A stretch of 10,178 nucleotides of DNA from Acidimicrobiaceae bacterium (GTDB lineage Bacteria > Actinomycetota > Acidimicrobiia > Acidimicrobiales > RAAP-2), in the NCBI GenBank assembly GCA_003164275.1, contig PLSY01000259.1, forward strand, positions 1 to 10,178, written 5' to 3'. Positions within the stretch are counted from its first letter, which is position 1. The number at the start of each line of letters is the position of its first letter. The translations under genes and the position numbers were made by a program. Positions 1 through 7,193 of the stretch are shown here, piece by piece. Under the pieces are notes generated by a model. It ran no database searches and was not told the origin of the DNA. It was given only the letters and a program-made list of their open reading frames with translations.

Positions 1-1188
1 AAGGACTACCAGATCAGCCAGTACGACGAGCCGCTCAACGTGAACGGCCACCTCGACCTGCCCGACGGGTTCCGGGTCGGGATCGAGCGGGCCCACATGG
101 AGGAGGACACCGGCAAGACGACCCACGCCGGCGCCTCGGGACGCATCCACGGGGCCGACTACTCGCTGGTCGACTACAACCGGTCGGGAGTCCCGCTGGT
201 CGAGATCGTCAGCGCTCCGGACATGCGGACGTCGGCTCAGGCCCGCGCCTACGCCACCGAGCTGCGGGCCGTACTCATCGCCTCGGGGGCCTCCGACGGC
301 AAGATGGAGGAGGGATCGATGCGGGTCGACGCCAACGTGTCGGTGCGGCGCTCGGTCGACGACCCGTTCGGCACCCGATGTGAGATCAAGAACCTGAACT
401 CGGTGCGGTCCCTCGGTCGGGCCATCGACTATGAGGCGGACCGCCAGATCGCCCTCATCGAGGCAGGGGAGCGGGTCATCCAACAGACCCGCCACTGGGA
501 CGAGGACAATGGTCGTACCGGCACGTTGCGCTCGAAAGAGGACGCCCATGACTACCGGTACTTCCTTGAGCCCGACCTCGTTCCCCTGGCCCCCGATGCC
601 GAGTGGATCCAGGCCGTCGCCGACACCATGGCCCCCATGCCGGCGGCACGAAGGGCTCGCCTGGTCAAGTTGCTCGATGACGCGACGGCCGTCTCGGGTT
701 CACACACCGACCAAGTGGCGACAGTCGTCGACCTCGGGCTCGACGGGCTTGTCGTCGCCGCCGTCGCCGCCGGGGTCACCTCGGGCCTAGCCCTCGCCAG
801 GACGGCCAATGAGGCGGCCACCGACGCCGACGCGGCCCGCGCACTCGACCCCGACGCCTACGTTGCCCTGTTGTCCATGGAGGCGTCGGGGGCACTGACC
901 GCCACCCAGGCCAAGACCTTGCTGGTCGAGCTCTTGGCCAATGGGGGAGGCGACCCGGAGGCCATGGCCGCCGCCCGGGGATTCGAGGCCATGTCCGAGG
1001 ACTCCCTCTCGGCCACGGTGGCCGAAGTTATTGCTGCCAGCCCGGCTGAATGGGACCGCTACCGAAACGGGGACGACACCGACCGCAAGAAGCTCGGCGG
1101 GTTCTTCACCGGCAAGGTCATGAAAGCGACCAAGGGCCAGGCCAATGGCAAAGCGGTAGCCGAGGAGTTGGAGCGCTTGCGGGGCTGA
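1..1188 (+). CDS. gatB: Asp/Glu-tRNA(Asn/Gln) amidotransferase subunit B, 5'-truncated by the window
   Basis: GatB is the kinase/tRNA-binding subunit of the GatCAB amidotransferase, which converts Glu-tRNA(Gln) and Asp-tRNA(Asn) to the amidated forms using ammonia from GatA. The frame is open from base 1, so 395 C-terminal residues are present and roughly the first 100 are missing. Family motifs in order (fragment numbering): KDYQISQYDEPL at 1-12, DYNRSGVPLVEIVSAPDM at 58-75, GSMRVDANVSVR at 105-116, EIKNLNS at 128-134, and the TRHWDE to HDYRYFLEPD block at 163-192. The C-terminal tRNA-binding tail domain ends with GGFFTGKVMKATKGQAN close to the end, as in full-length GatB. The stop is TGA at 1186-1188. 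The next gene converges on it with a 37-base gap. Nothing looks broken. gatC and gatA would be expected upstream, outside the window. Confidence 0.97.
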   Translation, partial: KDYQISQYDEPLNVNGHLDLPDGFRVGIERAHMEEDTGKTTHAGASGRIHGADYSLVDYNRSGVPLVEIVSAPDMRTSAQARAYATELRAVLIASGASDGKMEEGSMRVDANVSVRRSVDDPFGTRCEIKNLNSVRSLGRAIDYEADRQIALIEAGERVIQQTRHWDEDNGRTGTLRSKEDAHDYRYFLEPDLVPLAPDAEWIQAVADTMAPMPAARRARLVKLLDDATAVSGSHTDQVATVVDLGLDGLVVAAVAAGVTSGLALARTANEAATDADAARALDPDAYVALLSMEASGALTATQAKTLLVELLANGGGDPEAMAAARGFEAMSEDSLSATVAEVIAASPAEWDRYRNGDDTDRKKLGGFFTGKVMKATKGQANGKAVAEELERLRG

Positions 1189-1225
1189 CACCAGTACCGA
1201 TGGGAAGGAGCGGCAGGATCTTCGC

Positions 1226-2017
1226 TTAGCGGTCAGGTCGGCTGGTGGCCTCTATCCCTCTCACGTCCCCCTCTTCGTCGTGGAGGATGTTGAAATCCGC
1301 GTAGCCGAGCCGGTACAGGTCATTCTTCAGGTCAGCGTCCTGGCCGCCCCCGAGCTCAACCAGAAGCGCACCGCCGGGCTTTAGGAAGTGGAGGCCGTCG
1401 ACCAACACCCGAGAGAGGAGATCGATGCCCCTCAGGCCGCCGTCGTAGGCGAGCGTGGACTCGAACCTGAAGGTGTCGTGGGGCAGCACGTCGAGAGCTG
1501 GCGTGGGCACGTAGGGAACGACACCCACGACCACATCGACCCGACCGGCAAGTTCGTCTGGAACTGGCGCGAACAGGTCGCCCTGATAGACGTCGACACC
1601 GTTCGACCGGGCGCAGGCGACCGCCCTCCCCTCGAGCTCGGTGGCGATGACCCGCGCCCGTGGTTTAGCCGCCCTGAGAGCCATGGCGATGGCCCCGGAC
1701 CCGGTGCACAGATCAACCGCCACGCCGTCATCTGGCAAGCGGGCAATCGCTCGTTCGGCCAGGGCGTGACTCTGCCACCTCGGCTCGTAGACACCACTCT
1801 GCATCTGCACGCGCAGTCCGAGAAAGGTAAGACTCCCGGTGATCCATGACAGCGGCTCGCCGGAAAGTCGACGCACGACCAGCGCCTCGAGTAGGTCGGG
1901 GTCACCATCCGCCTTGGCCAACAACTCTTCGGCCTCCTCGTAGGCGGCGACGAACCCAGAACTGGAAAGTCGGACGGCTAGTTCCGTCTGGATAGTGGAG
2001 CGAAGCATGGGATCCAT
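1226..2017 (-). CDS. PrmC/HemK-like class I SAM-dependent methyltransferase with altered NPPY motif
   Basis: The predicted protein has 263 residues, close to the roughly 280 of PrmC. The N-terminal part carries the PrmC-type segment GEPLSWITGSLTFLGLRV (53-70) and a degenerate form of the usual IPRPETE motif, here EPRWQSHALAERA (78-90). The Rossmann domain has SAM motif I DLCTGSGAI (102-110) and an acidic residue after strand 2 (TELEG, 126-130). The catalytic NPPY tetrapeptide of glutamine-N5 methyltransferases is replaced by VVPY (166-169, followed by VP). Known: the Asn of NPPY contacts the glutamine side chain of release factors. Inference: this is a paralogue acting on another substrate, or on none, not the main PrmC. 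The frame stays open upstream to 2221 but would then overlap the divergent phosphatase gene. The PrmC-like N-terminus begins near the ATG at 2017 (alternative ATG at 2008). Neither start has a clear ribosome binding site. Confidence 0.82.
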   Translation of the reverse strand: MDPMLRSTIQTELAVRLSSSGFVAAYEEAEELLAKADGDPDLLEALVVRRLSGEPLSWITGSLTFLGLRVQMQSGVYEPRWQSHALAERAIARLPDDGVAVDLCTGSGAIAMALRAAKPRARVIATELEGRAVACARSNGVDVYQGDLFAPVPDELAGRVDVVVGVVPYVPTPALDVLPHDTFRFESTLAYDGGLRGIDLLSRVLVDGLHFLKPGGALLVELGGGQDADLKNDLYRLGYADFNILHDEEGDVRGIEATSRPDR

Positions 2018-2162
2018 TCGACCATGCTGAGGAGGCGAACGTCTCGGCCAGGGTGGCAGTGCACTCAATGACCGGTTCGTCACCTCGAAACGACGGATCG
2101 CAGGTCGCCTTTGCAGGATCGACGCCGTCACACGAGCGCAAACTCGGTGCCATGCTCTTTCG

Positions 2163-2864
2163 ATGAGTTCAGTCTGCGTCGTCTTCGACTTCGACGGCAC
2201 CATCCTCGACACTGAGAGCACGCTCTATCAGGCCTGGGCGGAGGTGTGGGACGACCACGGCCATAGCCTGGCTGCCGAGGACTGGGTCCTCGGCATTGGC
2301 ACGGACAATCCCTTCGACCCGTGGCACGAGCTGGAGCTCCGTCTCGGCCGGCCCATCGATCCGGAAGTACGCGTCACCCAACGCCTACGCCGTGATGAGC
2401 TTCAAGCGATGATACCACCACGGCCTGGGATCGAGCGGTGGCTGACGGAGACACACGAGCTCGGTATTCCCGTCGGAGTGGCCTCGTCGTCGTCGGCGAG
2501 CTGGGTTGAGGGACACCTCACTCGTCTCGGCATGCGAACCTATTTCTCCTGCGTGGTGGGACGAAGTGCGTCCGTGCCGGCCAAGCCACGGCCCGACTCC
2601 TATCTCCGGGCCTGCGAGGAGCTCGGAGCTGACCCTTCATACTCAGTGGCAGTTGAGGACTCGCCTCACGGAGTGAGTGCGGCCAGGTCGGCGGGCCTGT
2701 TCACCATCGCCGTGCCGCATTCGTTGACCATCTCGCTCGACCTCTCCGCCGCAGACCTGGTCGTCGACTCCCTCGAGCGCATCCCGTTGTCCGAAGCTCT
2801 CCAGCGGGCGGCGGGTCGGTTGGGCGAGTTGCCGGCTGGAGAGACTGCGAGCACCGACGGATAA
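2163..2864 (+). CDS. HAD superfamily phosphatase (beta-phosphoglucomutase/phosphoglycolate phosphatase-like)
   Basis: This 233-residue protein is a HAD hydrolase that uses an aspartyl-phosphate intermediate. Motif I is DFDGTILDTE, with nucleophile D9 and acid/base D11. Motif II is the Ser within ASSSS (107-111). Motif III is K141 in KPRPDSY. Motif IV is E165-D166 in VAVEDSPHG, the Mg-binding acids. A helical cap of subfamily I type sits between motifs I and II (about 16-85). Length and motif spacing match the CbbY/Gph/PgmB group; sequence alone does not fix the substrate (sugar phosphate or phosphoglycolate). The ATG at 2163 starts four residues before the first hydrophobic strand, as usual, but has no evident ribosome binding site, so the mRNA could be leaderless. 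The dehydrogenase gene follows 59 bases downstream on the same strand, a possible two-gene operon. The gene is divergent from the methyltransferase across 145 bases. Confidence 0.9.
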   Translation: MSSVCVVFDFDGTILDTESTLYQAWAEVWDDHGHSLAAEDWVLGIGTDNPFDPWHELELRLGRPIDPEVRVTQRLRRDELQAMIPPRPGIERWLTETHELGIPVGVASSSSASWVEGHLTRLGMRTYFSCVVGRSASVPAKPRPDSYLRACEELGADPSYSVAVEDSPHGVSAARSAGLFTIAVPHSLTISLDLSAADLVVDSLERIPLSEALQRAAGRLGELPAGETASTDG

Positions 2865-2923
2865 CGCCAGGTGGTCGATCCGGGCCTGTTGGACGAACGG
2901 GGCCAAGCCGGTGAGACTGCGCC

Positions 2924-3883
2924 ATGACCTCAATCGCTGTACTCGATGACTACCAAGGGCGCGCCCGCTCTCTCGCCGATTGGGCTTCCCTCGACGGGGA
3001 CGTCACCTACTTCAGCGAGCCGATCGAGGACCTGGTCTCGGTACTCGGAAGCTTCGAGGTCCTGGTCCTGATGCGGGAGCGCACAGCCTTCCCGCGAGAA
3101 GTCCTGGAAAAGTTGTCGAAGCTGAAGCTGGTGGTCACGACAGGCATGGCCAATGCATCCCTTGACATCGACTTCCTCAATGAGCGGGGCGTAGTGGTTT
3201 CGGGTACCGGAATGAGCGGACCACCTGGCGCTGGGGTGCCGAGCACGGTCGAGGTGGCCTGGGCCCTCATCCTCGCCGTGTTCAAGCGGGTGACGGTGGA
3301 GGACCAGGGCATCCGAGCCGGTCGGTGGCAGCTCGGGCTGCCTCGAAATCTGGCTGGGGCCACCCTGGCCCTGGCCGGGCTCGGTCGCCTCGGTGGCTCC
3401 ATGGTGTCCCCGGCCCGAGCGTTCGGCATGTCAGTCATCGCCTGGAGCCAGAACTTGTCTGACGAGCGGGCGTCGGAGTTGGGGGTGGAGAAGGTCTCGA
3501 AGGCTGAGCTGCTCGAGCGGGCAGACGTGCTCTCGATCCACCTGGTGCTCAGTGACCGGAGCCGAGGATTGTTCCGAGCAGACGACCTGGCCCGAATGAA
3601 GCGCGATGCTGTGCTCATCAACACGTCAAGGGGTCCGATCGTCGATGAGCCAGCGCTGATCAATGCTTTGAGCAACGGGACGATCGCCGGCGCCGGCCTC
3701 GACGTCTTCGACCACGAACCGCTGCCCGCCGGACACCCGTTTCGAAGCCTGGACAACACCGTCGTGCTCCCGCATCTCGGCTATGTGTCAGAGGCGGGAC
3801 TTCAGTCCATGTACGGCCAGGCGTTGGAGGACATTGCCGCCTTCTTGAGCGGACATCCGATCCGGACTCTCGGGCCTGCCTGA
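2924..3883 (+). CDS. D-2-hydroxyacid dehydrogenase family protein (NAD-dependent)
   Basis: This 319-residue protein belongs to the family of D-3-phosphoglycerate, D-lactate, glyoxylate and formate dehydrogenases, which interconvert D-2-hydroxyacids and 2-oxoacids. The N-terminal part forms half of the substrate domain. The NAD-binding Rossmann fold carries the GLGRLG dinucleotide loop (152-157). The catalytic set is complete: R236 in NTSRGPIVDE, E265 in FDHEPLP and H284 in PHLGY. After the first strand of the Rossmann fold the sequence is AWSQNLS (173-179) without the usual Asp that selects NAD, so cofactor preference is uncertain. There is no C-terminal ACT domain, so this is not a long-form SerA. 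The start is supported by GGTGAG at 2910-2915, eight bases before the ATG. A similar short branch with TTGMAN near residue 73 is common in bacteria as a generic hydroxyacid dehydrogenase. The substrate is unknown. It converges on the GH43-like gene with a 14-base gap. Confidence 0.92.
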   Translation: MTSIAVLDDYQGRARSLADWASLDGDVTYFSEPIEDLVSVLGSFEVLVLMRERTAFPREVLEKLSKLKLVVTTGMANASLDIDFLNERGVVVSGTGMSGPPGAGVPSTVEVAWALILAVFKRVTVEDQGIRAGRWQLGLPRNLAGATLALAGLGRLGGSMVSPARAFGMSVIAWSQNLSDERASELGVEKVSKAELLERADVLSIHLVLSDRSRGLFRADDLARMKRDAVLINTSRGPIVDEPALINALSNGTIAGAGLDVFDHEPLPAGHPFRSLDNTVVLPHLGYVSEAGLQSMYGQALEDIAAFLSGHPIRTLGPA

Positions 3884-3897
3884 GTCGCCGGACACGG

Positions 3898-5097
3898 TTA
3901 GGGCTGAAGGGTCGGCGGAGTGGCACCCGAAGCCAGGTACGGGCCTCTCGCAGTGAATCCGATCCGGACGATGTACACCGGGCGGGGTGGGATGTCTGGC
4001 TTCGGAGCCAGGGACTTCCTTGGGGTGTAGAGCATCCAGACTCCAGCCGGGCTGTTGAGAAGCGACTCCTCACCAGGGCCCGCCCCTTGGAAATTGCTGG
4101 CCAGCAACGGAGTGGTCGACACCTCGTCGCAGGGCCCGGCCGGTCCTGTGCATCGGGCGGCCCCGATGGCGTACTGGGGTTGGTTGAACCAGTTGGCAGA
4201 GTAGAAGAGCCAGTAGATGCCGTTCACGCGGACGAGGTCCGGCGCCTCGACGACGGTCCCTTCCCAGGGTTCGTCCGGACCCAGTATGTCGACTGGCACT
4301 CCGGTCAGACTGAGGCCGTCGGCGGCCAAGGGCTGGGACCAGATCCTGGTGGGCACCGTCGCCCCGCCGATGTTCTGGTCAGATTTGAAGAGCATCCAGT
4401 TCGTTCCGTCGTCGTCGGTAAACACCCTGGGATCGATCGAACCCCCCTGACTCGACTGACAGATGAACGGCTTCTCCGATGGCGTGAAGGGTCCGGTGGG
4501 CGAGAACGACGTAGCGGATCCGATGCACTCCATGGCGGGTGACGTGCCCTTCACAACGGCCGTGAAGTAGAGCACGTACTGAGCGCCGAACCGATGGACG
4601 TCAGGGGCCCAGGTGAACCCGGGAACGGCCCAGCCGGGCATCACGGGGAGTGCGTCGGTCACCGGTCCCCACTGGTTGAAGCTGGAAGACGACGTCACCG
4701 GGACGTTGATGATGGGCTGGGTGGGCTGGCTACTGGTGTAGAGGTAGTAGCGGCCGTGGTCGGAGATGACCAAAGGATCCGACTGGTTCTGTCCGGAGGG
4801 GACGAGCGATCCTGGAGCGAAGGGGGTGTTGGTGGGCTGAGGGGATGTGGAATCACCGACGACCACATCGTTTGTCACCTTGCGACTTACGCTCACGGCC
4901 ACTGCCGCTCGGTGCTTGCGGGCCAGAGACGGGGTCTCCGGCCGGGCCGAAGCACTCGATCCAAGGGCGGCAGTCACCACCACGACGAGCCCGACTACGG
5001 CAGCCAGGGTCGTGGCAATCCACTGGACCCGGGGTCGATCGGGGCGGGGAAGGGAGGGAGCGCGCTTCCGACGGCCGATTGCCAAAGACCTTGCCAT
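3898..5097 (-). CDS. Exported glycoside hydrolase family 43-like protein (arabinanase/xylosidase type)
   Basis: This 399-residue protein has a basic N-terminus (GRRKRAP), a hydrophobic segment at about 26-47, and an ASA-RP site at about 49-52 that could be cut by signal peptidase I. It is therefore secreted or membrane-anchored. A Ser/Thr/Pro-rich linker follows to about residue 95. The rest shows the repeated YYLYT, YVLYF, WMLF, YWLFY and WMLYT strands of a five-bladed beta-propeller. The three acids typical of GH43 are present: D107 in SDPLVI (general base), D222 in IDPRVF (pKa modulator) and E284 in VEAPDLV (general acid). An active enzyme on arabinan or xylan side chains is expected; linkage specificity cannot be read. 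The frame is open to 5184, but the start chosen is the ATG at 5097, just before the basic region and preceded by a GGGGGGTGG stretch. No other carbohydrate-use gene is near it. Confidence 0.85.
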   Translation of the reverse strand: MARSLAIGRRKRAPSLPRPDRPRVQWIATTLAAVVGLVVVVTAALGSSASARPETPSLARKHRAAVAVSVSRKVTNDVVVGDSTSPQPTNTPFAPGSLVPSGQNQSDPLVISDHGRYYLYTSSQPTQPIINVPVTSSSSFNQWGPVTDALPVMPGWAVPGFTWAPDVHRFGAQYVLYFTAVVKGTSPAMECIGSATSFSPTGPFTPSEKPFICQSSQGGSIDPRVFTDDDGTNWMLFKSDQNIGGATVPTRIWSQPLAADGLSLTGVPVDILGPDEPWEGTVVEAPDLVRVNGIYWLFYSANWFNQPQYAIGAARCTGPAGPCDEVSTTPLLASNFQGAGPGEESLLNSPAGVWMLYTPRKSLAPKPDIPPRPVYIVRIGFTARGPYLASGATPPTLQP

Positions 5098-5195
5098 GCC
5101 ACCCCCCGGCGCCGTTGCGGTGTTGATTCGAACCTGAAAGGCGACACTACCGGATGAGGGGAGCTGGGGATGAGCAGTGGACATCTCCGCTTGGT

Positions 5196-5235
5196 CTGGG
5201 GACAGGTGGAGAAATGTGGCGGAAAAGGTAGGGAT
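5196..5235 (+). promoter_or_regulatory. Four tandem 10-bp GTGG-type boxes, MraZ-operator-like
   Basis: Read on the + strand, four consecutive 10-base units are aligned without gaps: CTGGGGACAG (5196-5205), GTGGAGAAAT (5206-5215), GTGGCGGAAA (5216-5225) and AGGTAGGGAT (5226-5235). The first three share TGG at positions 2-4 and G at position 6; the fourth is degenerate. One-turn spacing of G-rich direct repeats is the layout of MraZ operators (TGGG-type repeats upstream of the mraZ cell-division cluster), though no mraZ gene is in the window. The array also lies about 100 bases upstream of the GH43-like gene on the other strand, so it could instead be an activator or repressor site for that gene. 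Confidence 0.35.
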
Positions 5236-5505
5236 TTCCTCTGTGGCCCTTGACCATTTGGGCGCCAGCCATCACTGTGTCAATTGTTCGGAAAGCCGAA
5301 GCTCCAAGGAATCCGGGAGTCGGGCAGTGGAGGGGCCGCAAGGCGCTTGTGCTGGTCGGGGAACGGAGGAGGTGGGACCGTAGGCGACCGGACTGGTGGT
5401 TCGGTGACGGGTTGTGGCGCCTTTCGGGGCGAAGCGGTCCGGCGCCTGTTGTGGAGTCGTCCGACACGGCTCTGCGCAGGTGAGACCGGATGCACCGTGT
5501 ACGTG

Positions 5506-5550
5506 GCCCCGAGGAGCATGAGCGGTCTCGGCCGTTCGGTTACTCGGGGC
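5506..5550. repeat. Inverted repeat GCCCCGAG / CTCGGGGC
   Basis: A perfect 8-base inverted repeat pairs 5506-5513 with 5543-5550, enclosing 29 bases. Just downstream a smaller hairpin, GTGGA / TCCAC with a CTTC loop, lies at 5563-5576. The enclosed part holds CCG-TT-CGG. Such stems are expected fairly often by chance at this GC content; they matter mainly because several cluster in a gene-free region. Confidence 0.4.
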
Positions 5551-5630
5551 TGCGTCGCGCCTGTGGACTTCTCCACCGGGCTATGCCCAGGTGCTGCAGT
5601 CATGCGCACCGGATCTGTCCCACCGCATTC

Positions 5631-5662
5631 CCTGTCGGGTCGACGACCCGACCTGAGACAGG
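5631..5662. repeat. Compact hairpin with alternative pairings
   Basis: GTCGGGT (5634-5640) pairs perfectly with ACCCGAC (5646-5652) around a 5-base loop. Alternatively CCTGTC (5631-5636) pairs with GACAGG (5657-5662), enclosing a shorter GGGT/ACCC stem. ACCCGA (5646-5651) can also pair with TCGGGT at 5676-5681. The mutually exclusive pairings are visible in the sequence; whether any is functional is unknown. Confidence 0.4.
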
Positions 5663-5724
5663 AGATAGCCGACCTCGGGTGCGTCATATCCTCCGTCCAC
5701 GGTCATCCAGCAGCTCCTCCCACC

Positions 5725-5786
5725 ACTGGAACGCCCACCGCTTGAACGTCCAACGTTCGGGTAGGTCGGTGGGCGTTTCCTCCAGT
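5725..5786. terminator. Long nested hairpin, possible terminator or end of a structured RNA
   Basis: An outer 11-bp perfect stem pairs AACGCCCACCG (5730-5740) with CGGTGGGCGTT (5767-5777). Beyond a 4-base bulge (5778-5781) the stem continues with ACTGG (5725-5729) pairing with CCAGT (5782-5786). Inside the outer loop a second hairpin pairs GAACGT (5744-5749) with ACGTTC (5753-5758) over a 3-base loop. On the + strand the main stem is followed by a short TTT only, so a classical U-tract is lacking; high-GC actinobacteria often use such tract-poor terminators. It could serve either strand. The two-level fold is more elaborate than an ordinary terminator and could be the 3' domain of an unannotated RNA. 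Confidence 0.45.
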
Positions 5787-6076
5787 TGCGATGGCTGCGG
5801 TCGCACCGTCCATGCCCCGTGGCCGCTCCATCTCGTCTGGCTGCTTAGGGAGGGACGAGGCCACGGTTTAGGGCATGGCAGGACTGGGCAGAATGTGGTG
5901 GACCGCCGGGCCGTGCGGAGAGTGTTTCGGATCCGCCGCCTTGACGCTCTCCTGGCCTGGTGGTCTTTTTCGTTGCTGGCGGCCGCGTGCCGAGGGAGTT
6001 AGTCGCATCGGTGGTTCGGCAACCAGCAGTCCTCGAGCGCAACTGATAGGAGAGGACCAGGTGTCTTCGGCCACGA

Positions 6077-7039
6077 TCAGAGGCGAAGAGCGGTGATCCA
6101 GGAGGCAATTCGGTCCCAGAGGACCGAGCGGGTGGAGGCCATGTTGTGACAGTGCCCCGAATGGGCTAGCCGCATCAACGTGATGTCTCGACTTGCGGAG
6201 AAGGCGCTGACTTCTCGAGCTGGGTCGGGCGAGACATCGACACTTCCGTAGGCCAGGAACACAGGTATCTCGATGTGAGACGCAGGCTCGTGCAGGATGA
6301 ACGGCGCACTGCCCTCCGCCGCGCATCTCCTTGGCACCACAGTGAGCGTCAAACGGTTGTCTTCTGCAACCACGTCACGTGGCACATCGTCCAGATGAAA
6401 CCAGCTGGCCATATCGGACCGATCGGGAGCGAGGAAGGGATCGGGCATCGCCTCAAGGAGTTGCTGGACGAAGGCATCCCGCCCTTCCTCTGTCCTGGCC
6501 GTATCGATCATCTCGGTCGACAGACCCAGCGGGCCAACCCACTGGGTCGTAGTCCCGAGCACAGCGAGGGCAGCGAATGACCTTTCACTGGCCTGTTGGA
6601 GGACTGCCACCTGGCCGCCCATCGAGTGTCCCACTCCCACGAACGGTCCGTCGTGCTCGATGACCTGCGGTAGCGCCCGGACCGCCGCGGCCATGGCCGC
6701 GGCCTGATCGTAAAGATCGATATCGCGCCTCAGGACTGAACTGTTGCCGGTACCCAGATGATCGAACGCAACGACGGTGAACCCGTGACGTTGAAGAGCT
6801 TCAGCAAAGCTGTAGCCGTCCAGACCTGGCACATGGAGATCGAAATATCGACGGTTGTACGATCCACCGGGCATGCAGACGAGGACTGGTTGTGACGCTG
6901 CTCGGGGGAACCATGTCGCACCCAGCCCGGCGAGCTCACCAAAGGCCTCGCTGACGTCGATGCTCAGCTCGATTGGCTCGCCACCGAGCGTGCCGCCTCT
7001 GCCAACCTCAATAGGTTCCTCCCTGGTCAAGCCCGTCAC
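6077..7039 (-). CDS. Alpha/beta hydrolase fold protein
   Basis: This 320-residue cytoplasmic protein has the alpha/beta hydrolase core. A strand followed by PGG (57-59) supplies the oxyanion-hole region. DHLGTGNSS (93-101) resembles the DxxGxGxS loop of the family. The nucleophile elbow is GHSMGG with S139. The acid is D268 in YGSVDVS, and the His is within HSGHCHN (H296 or H298). A lid-like insertion lies between about 165 and 250. It could be an esterase, lactonase or C-C hydrolase; the substrate cannot be read. Translation starts at a GTG at 7037-7039, immediately preceded by an in-frame TGA, so the gene cannot begin further upstream; no ribosome binding site is seen. It lies 154 bases downstream of the decarboxylase-like gene on the same strand and may be cotranscribed with it. 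Confidence 0.85.
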   Translation of the reverse strand: MTGLTREEPIEVGRGGTLGGEPIELSIDVSEAFGELAGLGATWFPRAASQPVLVCMPGGSYNRRYFDLHVPGLDGYSFAEALQRHGFTVVAFDHLGTGNSSVLRRDIDLYDQAAAMAAAVRALPQVIEHDGPFVGVGHSMGGQVAVLQQASERSFAALAVLGTTTQWVGPLGLSTEMIDTARTEEGRDAFVQQLLEAMPDPFLAPDRSDMASWFHLDDVPRDVVAEDNRLTLTVVPRRCAAEGSAPFILHEPASHIEIPVFLAYGSVDVSPDPAREVSAFSASRDITLMRLAHSGHCHNMASTRSVLWDRIASWITALRL

Positions 7040-7135
7040 TCACTAGACCGTAGCCAGAGCCTCGGCACATGGGATTCGCTGCCCACGGCAGGGACTCCAA
7101 GGCACCAGGGTGGCTGACGGCCACTGGCGGACTGA

Positions 7136-7169
7136 CCGGAGCATGCACAAGCCGGTCCAGGCATGCCGG
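7136..7169. repeat. Inverted repeat with paired GCATGC elements between two - strand genes
   Basis: GCATGC occurs at 7141-7146 and 7161-7166. Each copy is self-complementary, and the two can pair with each other, extended by CCG (7136-7138) with CGG (7167-7169) around a 2-base bulge. The spacing is 14 bases. It lies between the decarboxylase-like gene and the hydrolase gene and could be a weak terminator, a processing site or a dimeric operator. No U-tract follows on either strand. Confidence 0.3.
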
Positions 7170-7193
7170 AACAGGGACGACAAGTGCCGTTCA

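Larger units (their letters stand above)
5098..6076. other. 979-base region without a convincing gene
   Basis: The stretch lies upstream of the GH43-like gene and downstream of the alpha/beta hydrolase, both on the - strand. Open frames exist on both strands (for example 5490-6002 + and 5280-5687 -), but their translations are rich in Arg, Ser, Pro and His, show no domain or secondary-structure pattern, and resemble random high-GC frames. The region holds a tandem 10-bp box array (5196-5235), a TTGACC that could be a -35 element on the + strand (5250-5255), and a cluster of inverted repeats between about 5500 and 5790, described separately. From about 5790 to 6076 I see nothing recognisable. 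It could be a regulatory region plus an unknown structured RNA, or decayed sequence. Confidence 0.6.

Noticed and set aside
2018..2221. N-terminal extension of the methyltransferase up to 2221
   Set aside because: The extension has no PrmC counterpart, is Arg-rich, and overlaps the start of the divergent phosphatase gene, whose first motif lies at 2187-2216.
5125..5134. GATTCGAACC, resembling a tRNA T-arm on the - strand
   Set aside because: The flanking bases do not form the 5-bp T stem and no acceptor, anticodon or D arm can be drawn around it.
5098..5184. Upstream start for the GH43-like gene at 5184
   Set aside because: It would place 29 extra residues before the basic n-region and transmembrane segment; the ATG at 5097 gives a normal signal peptide or anchor.
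5653..5681. CTGAGACAGGAGATAGCC, recalling a TPP or cobalamin riboswitch box
   Set aside because: Only a few bases match; the other conserved boxes and the helical arrangement of either riboswitch are absent.
5725..5786. AAC...GTT hairpin as an integron attC site
   Set aside because: The flanks do not fit the RYYYAAC and GTTRRRY core sites, and no cassette gene or integrase is nearby.
5280..6002. Open frames of 135-170 codons on both strands in the gene-free region
   Set aside because: Translations are low in hydrophobic pattern and rich in Arg/Ser/Pro/His, and overlapping frames on opposite strands are expected in high-GC DNA; no motif was found.
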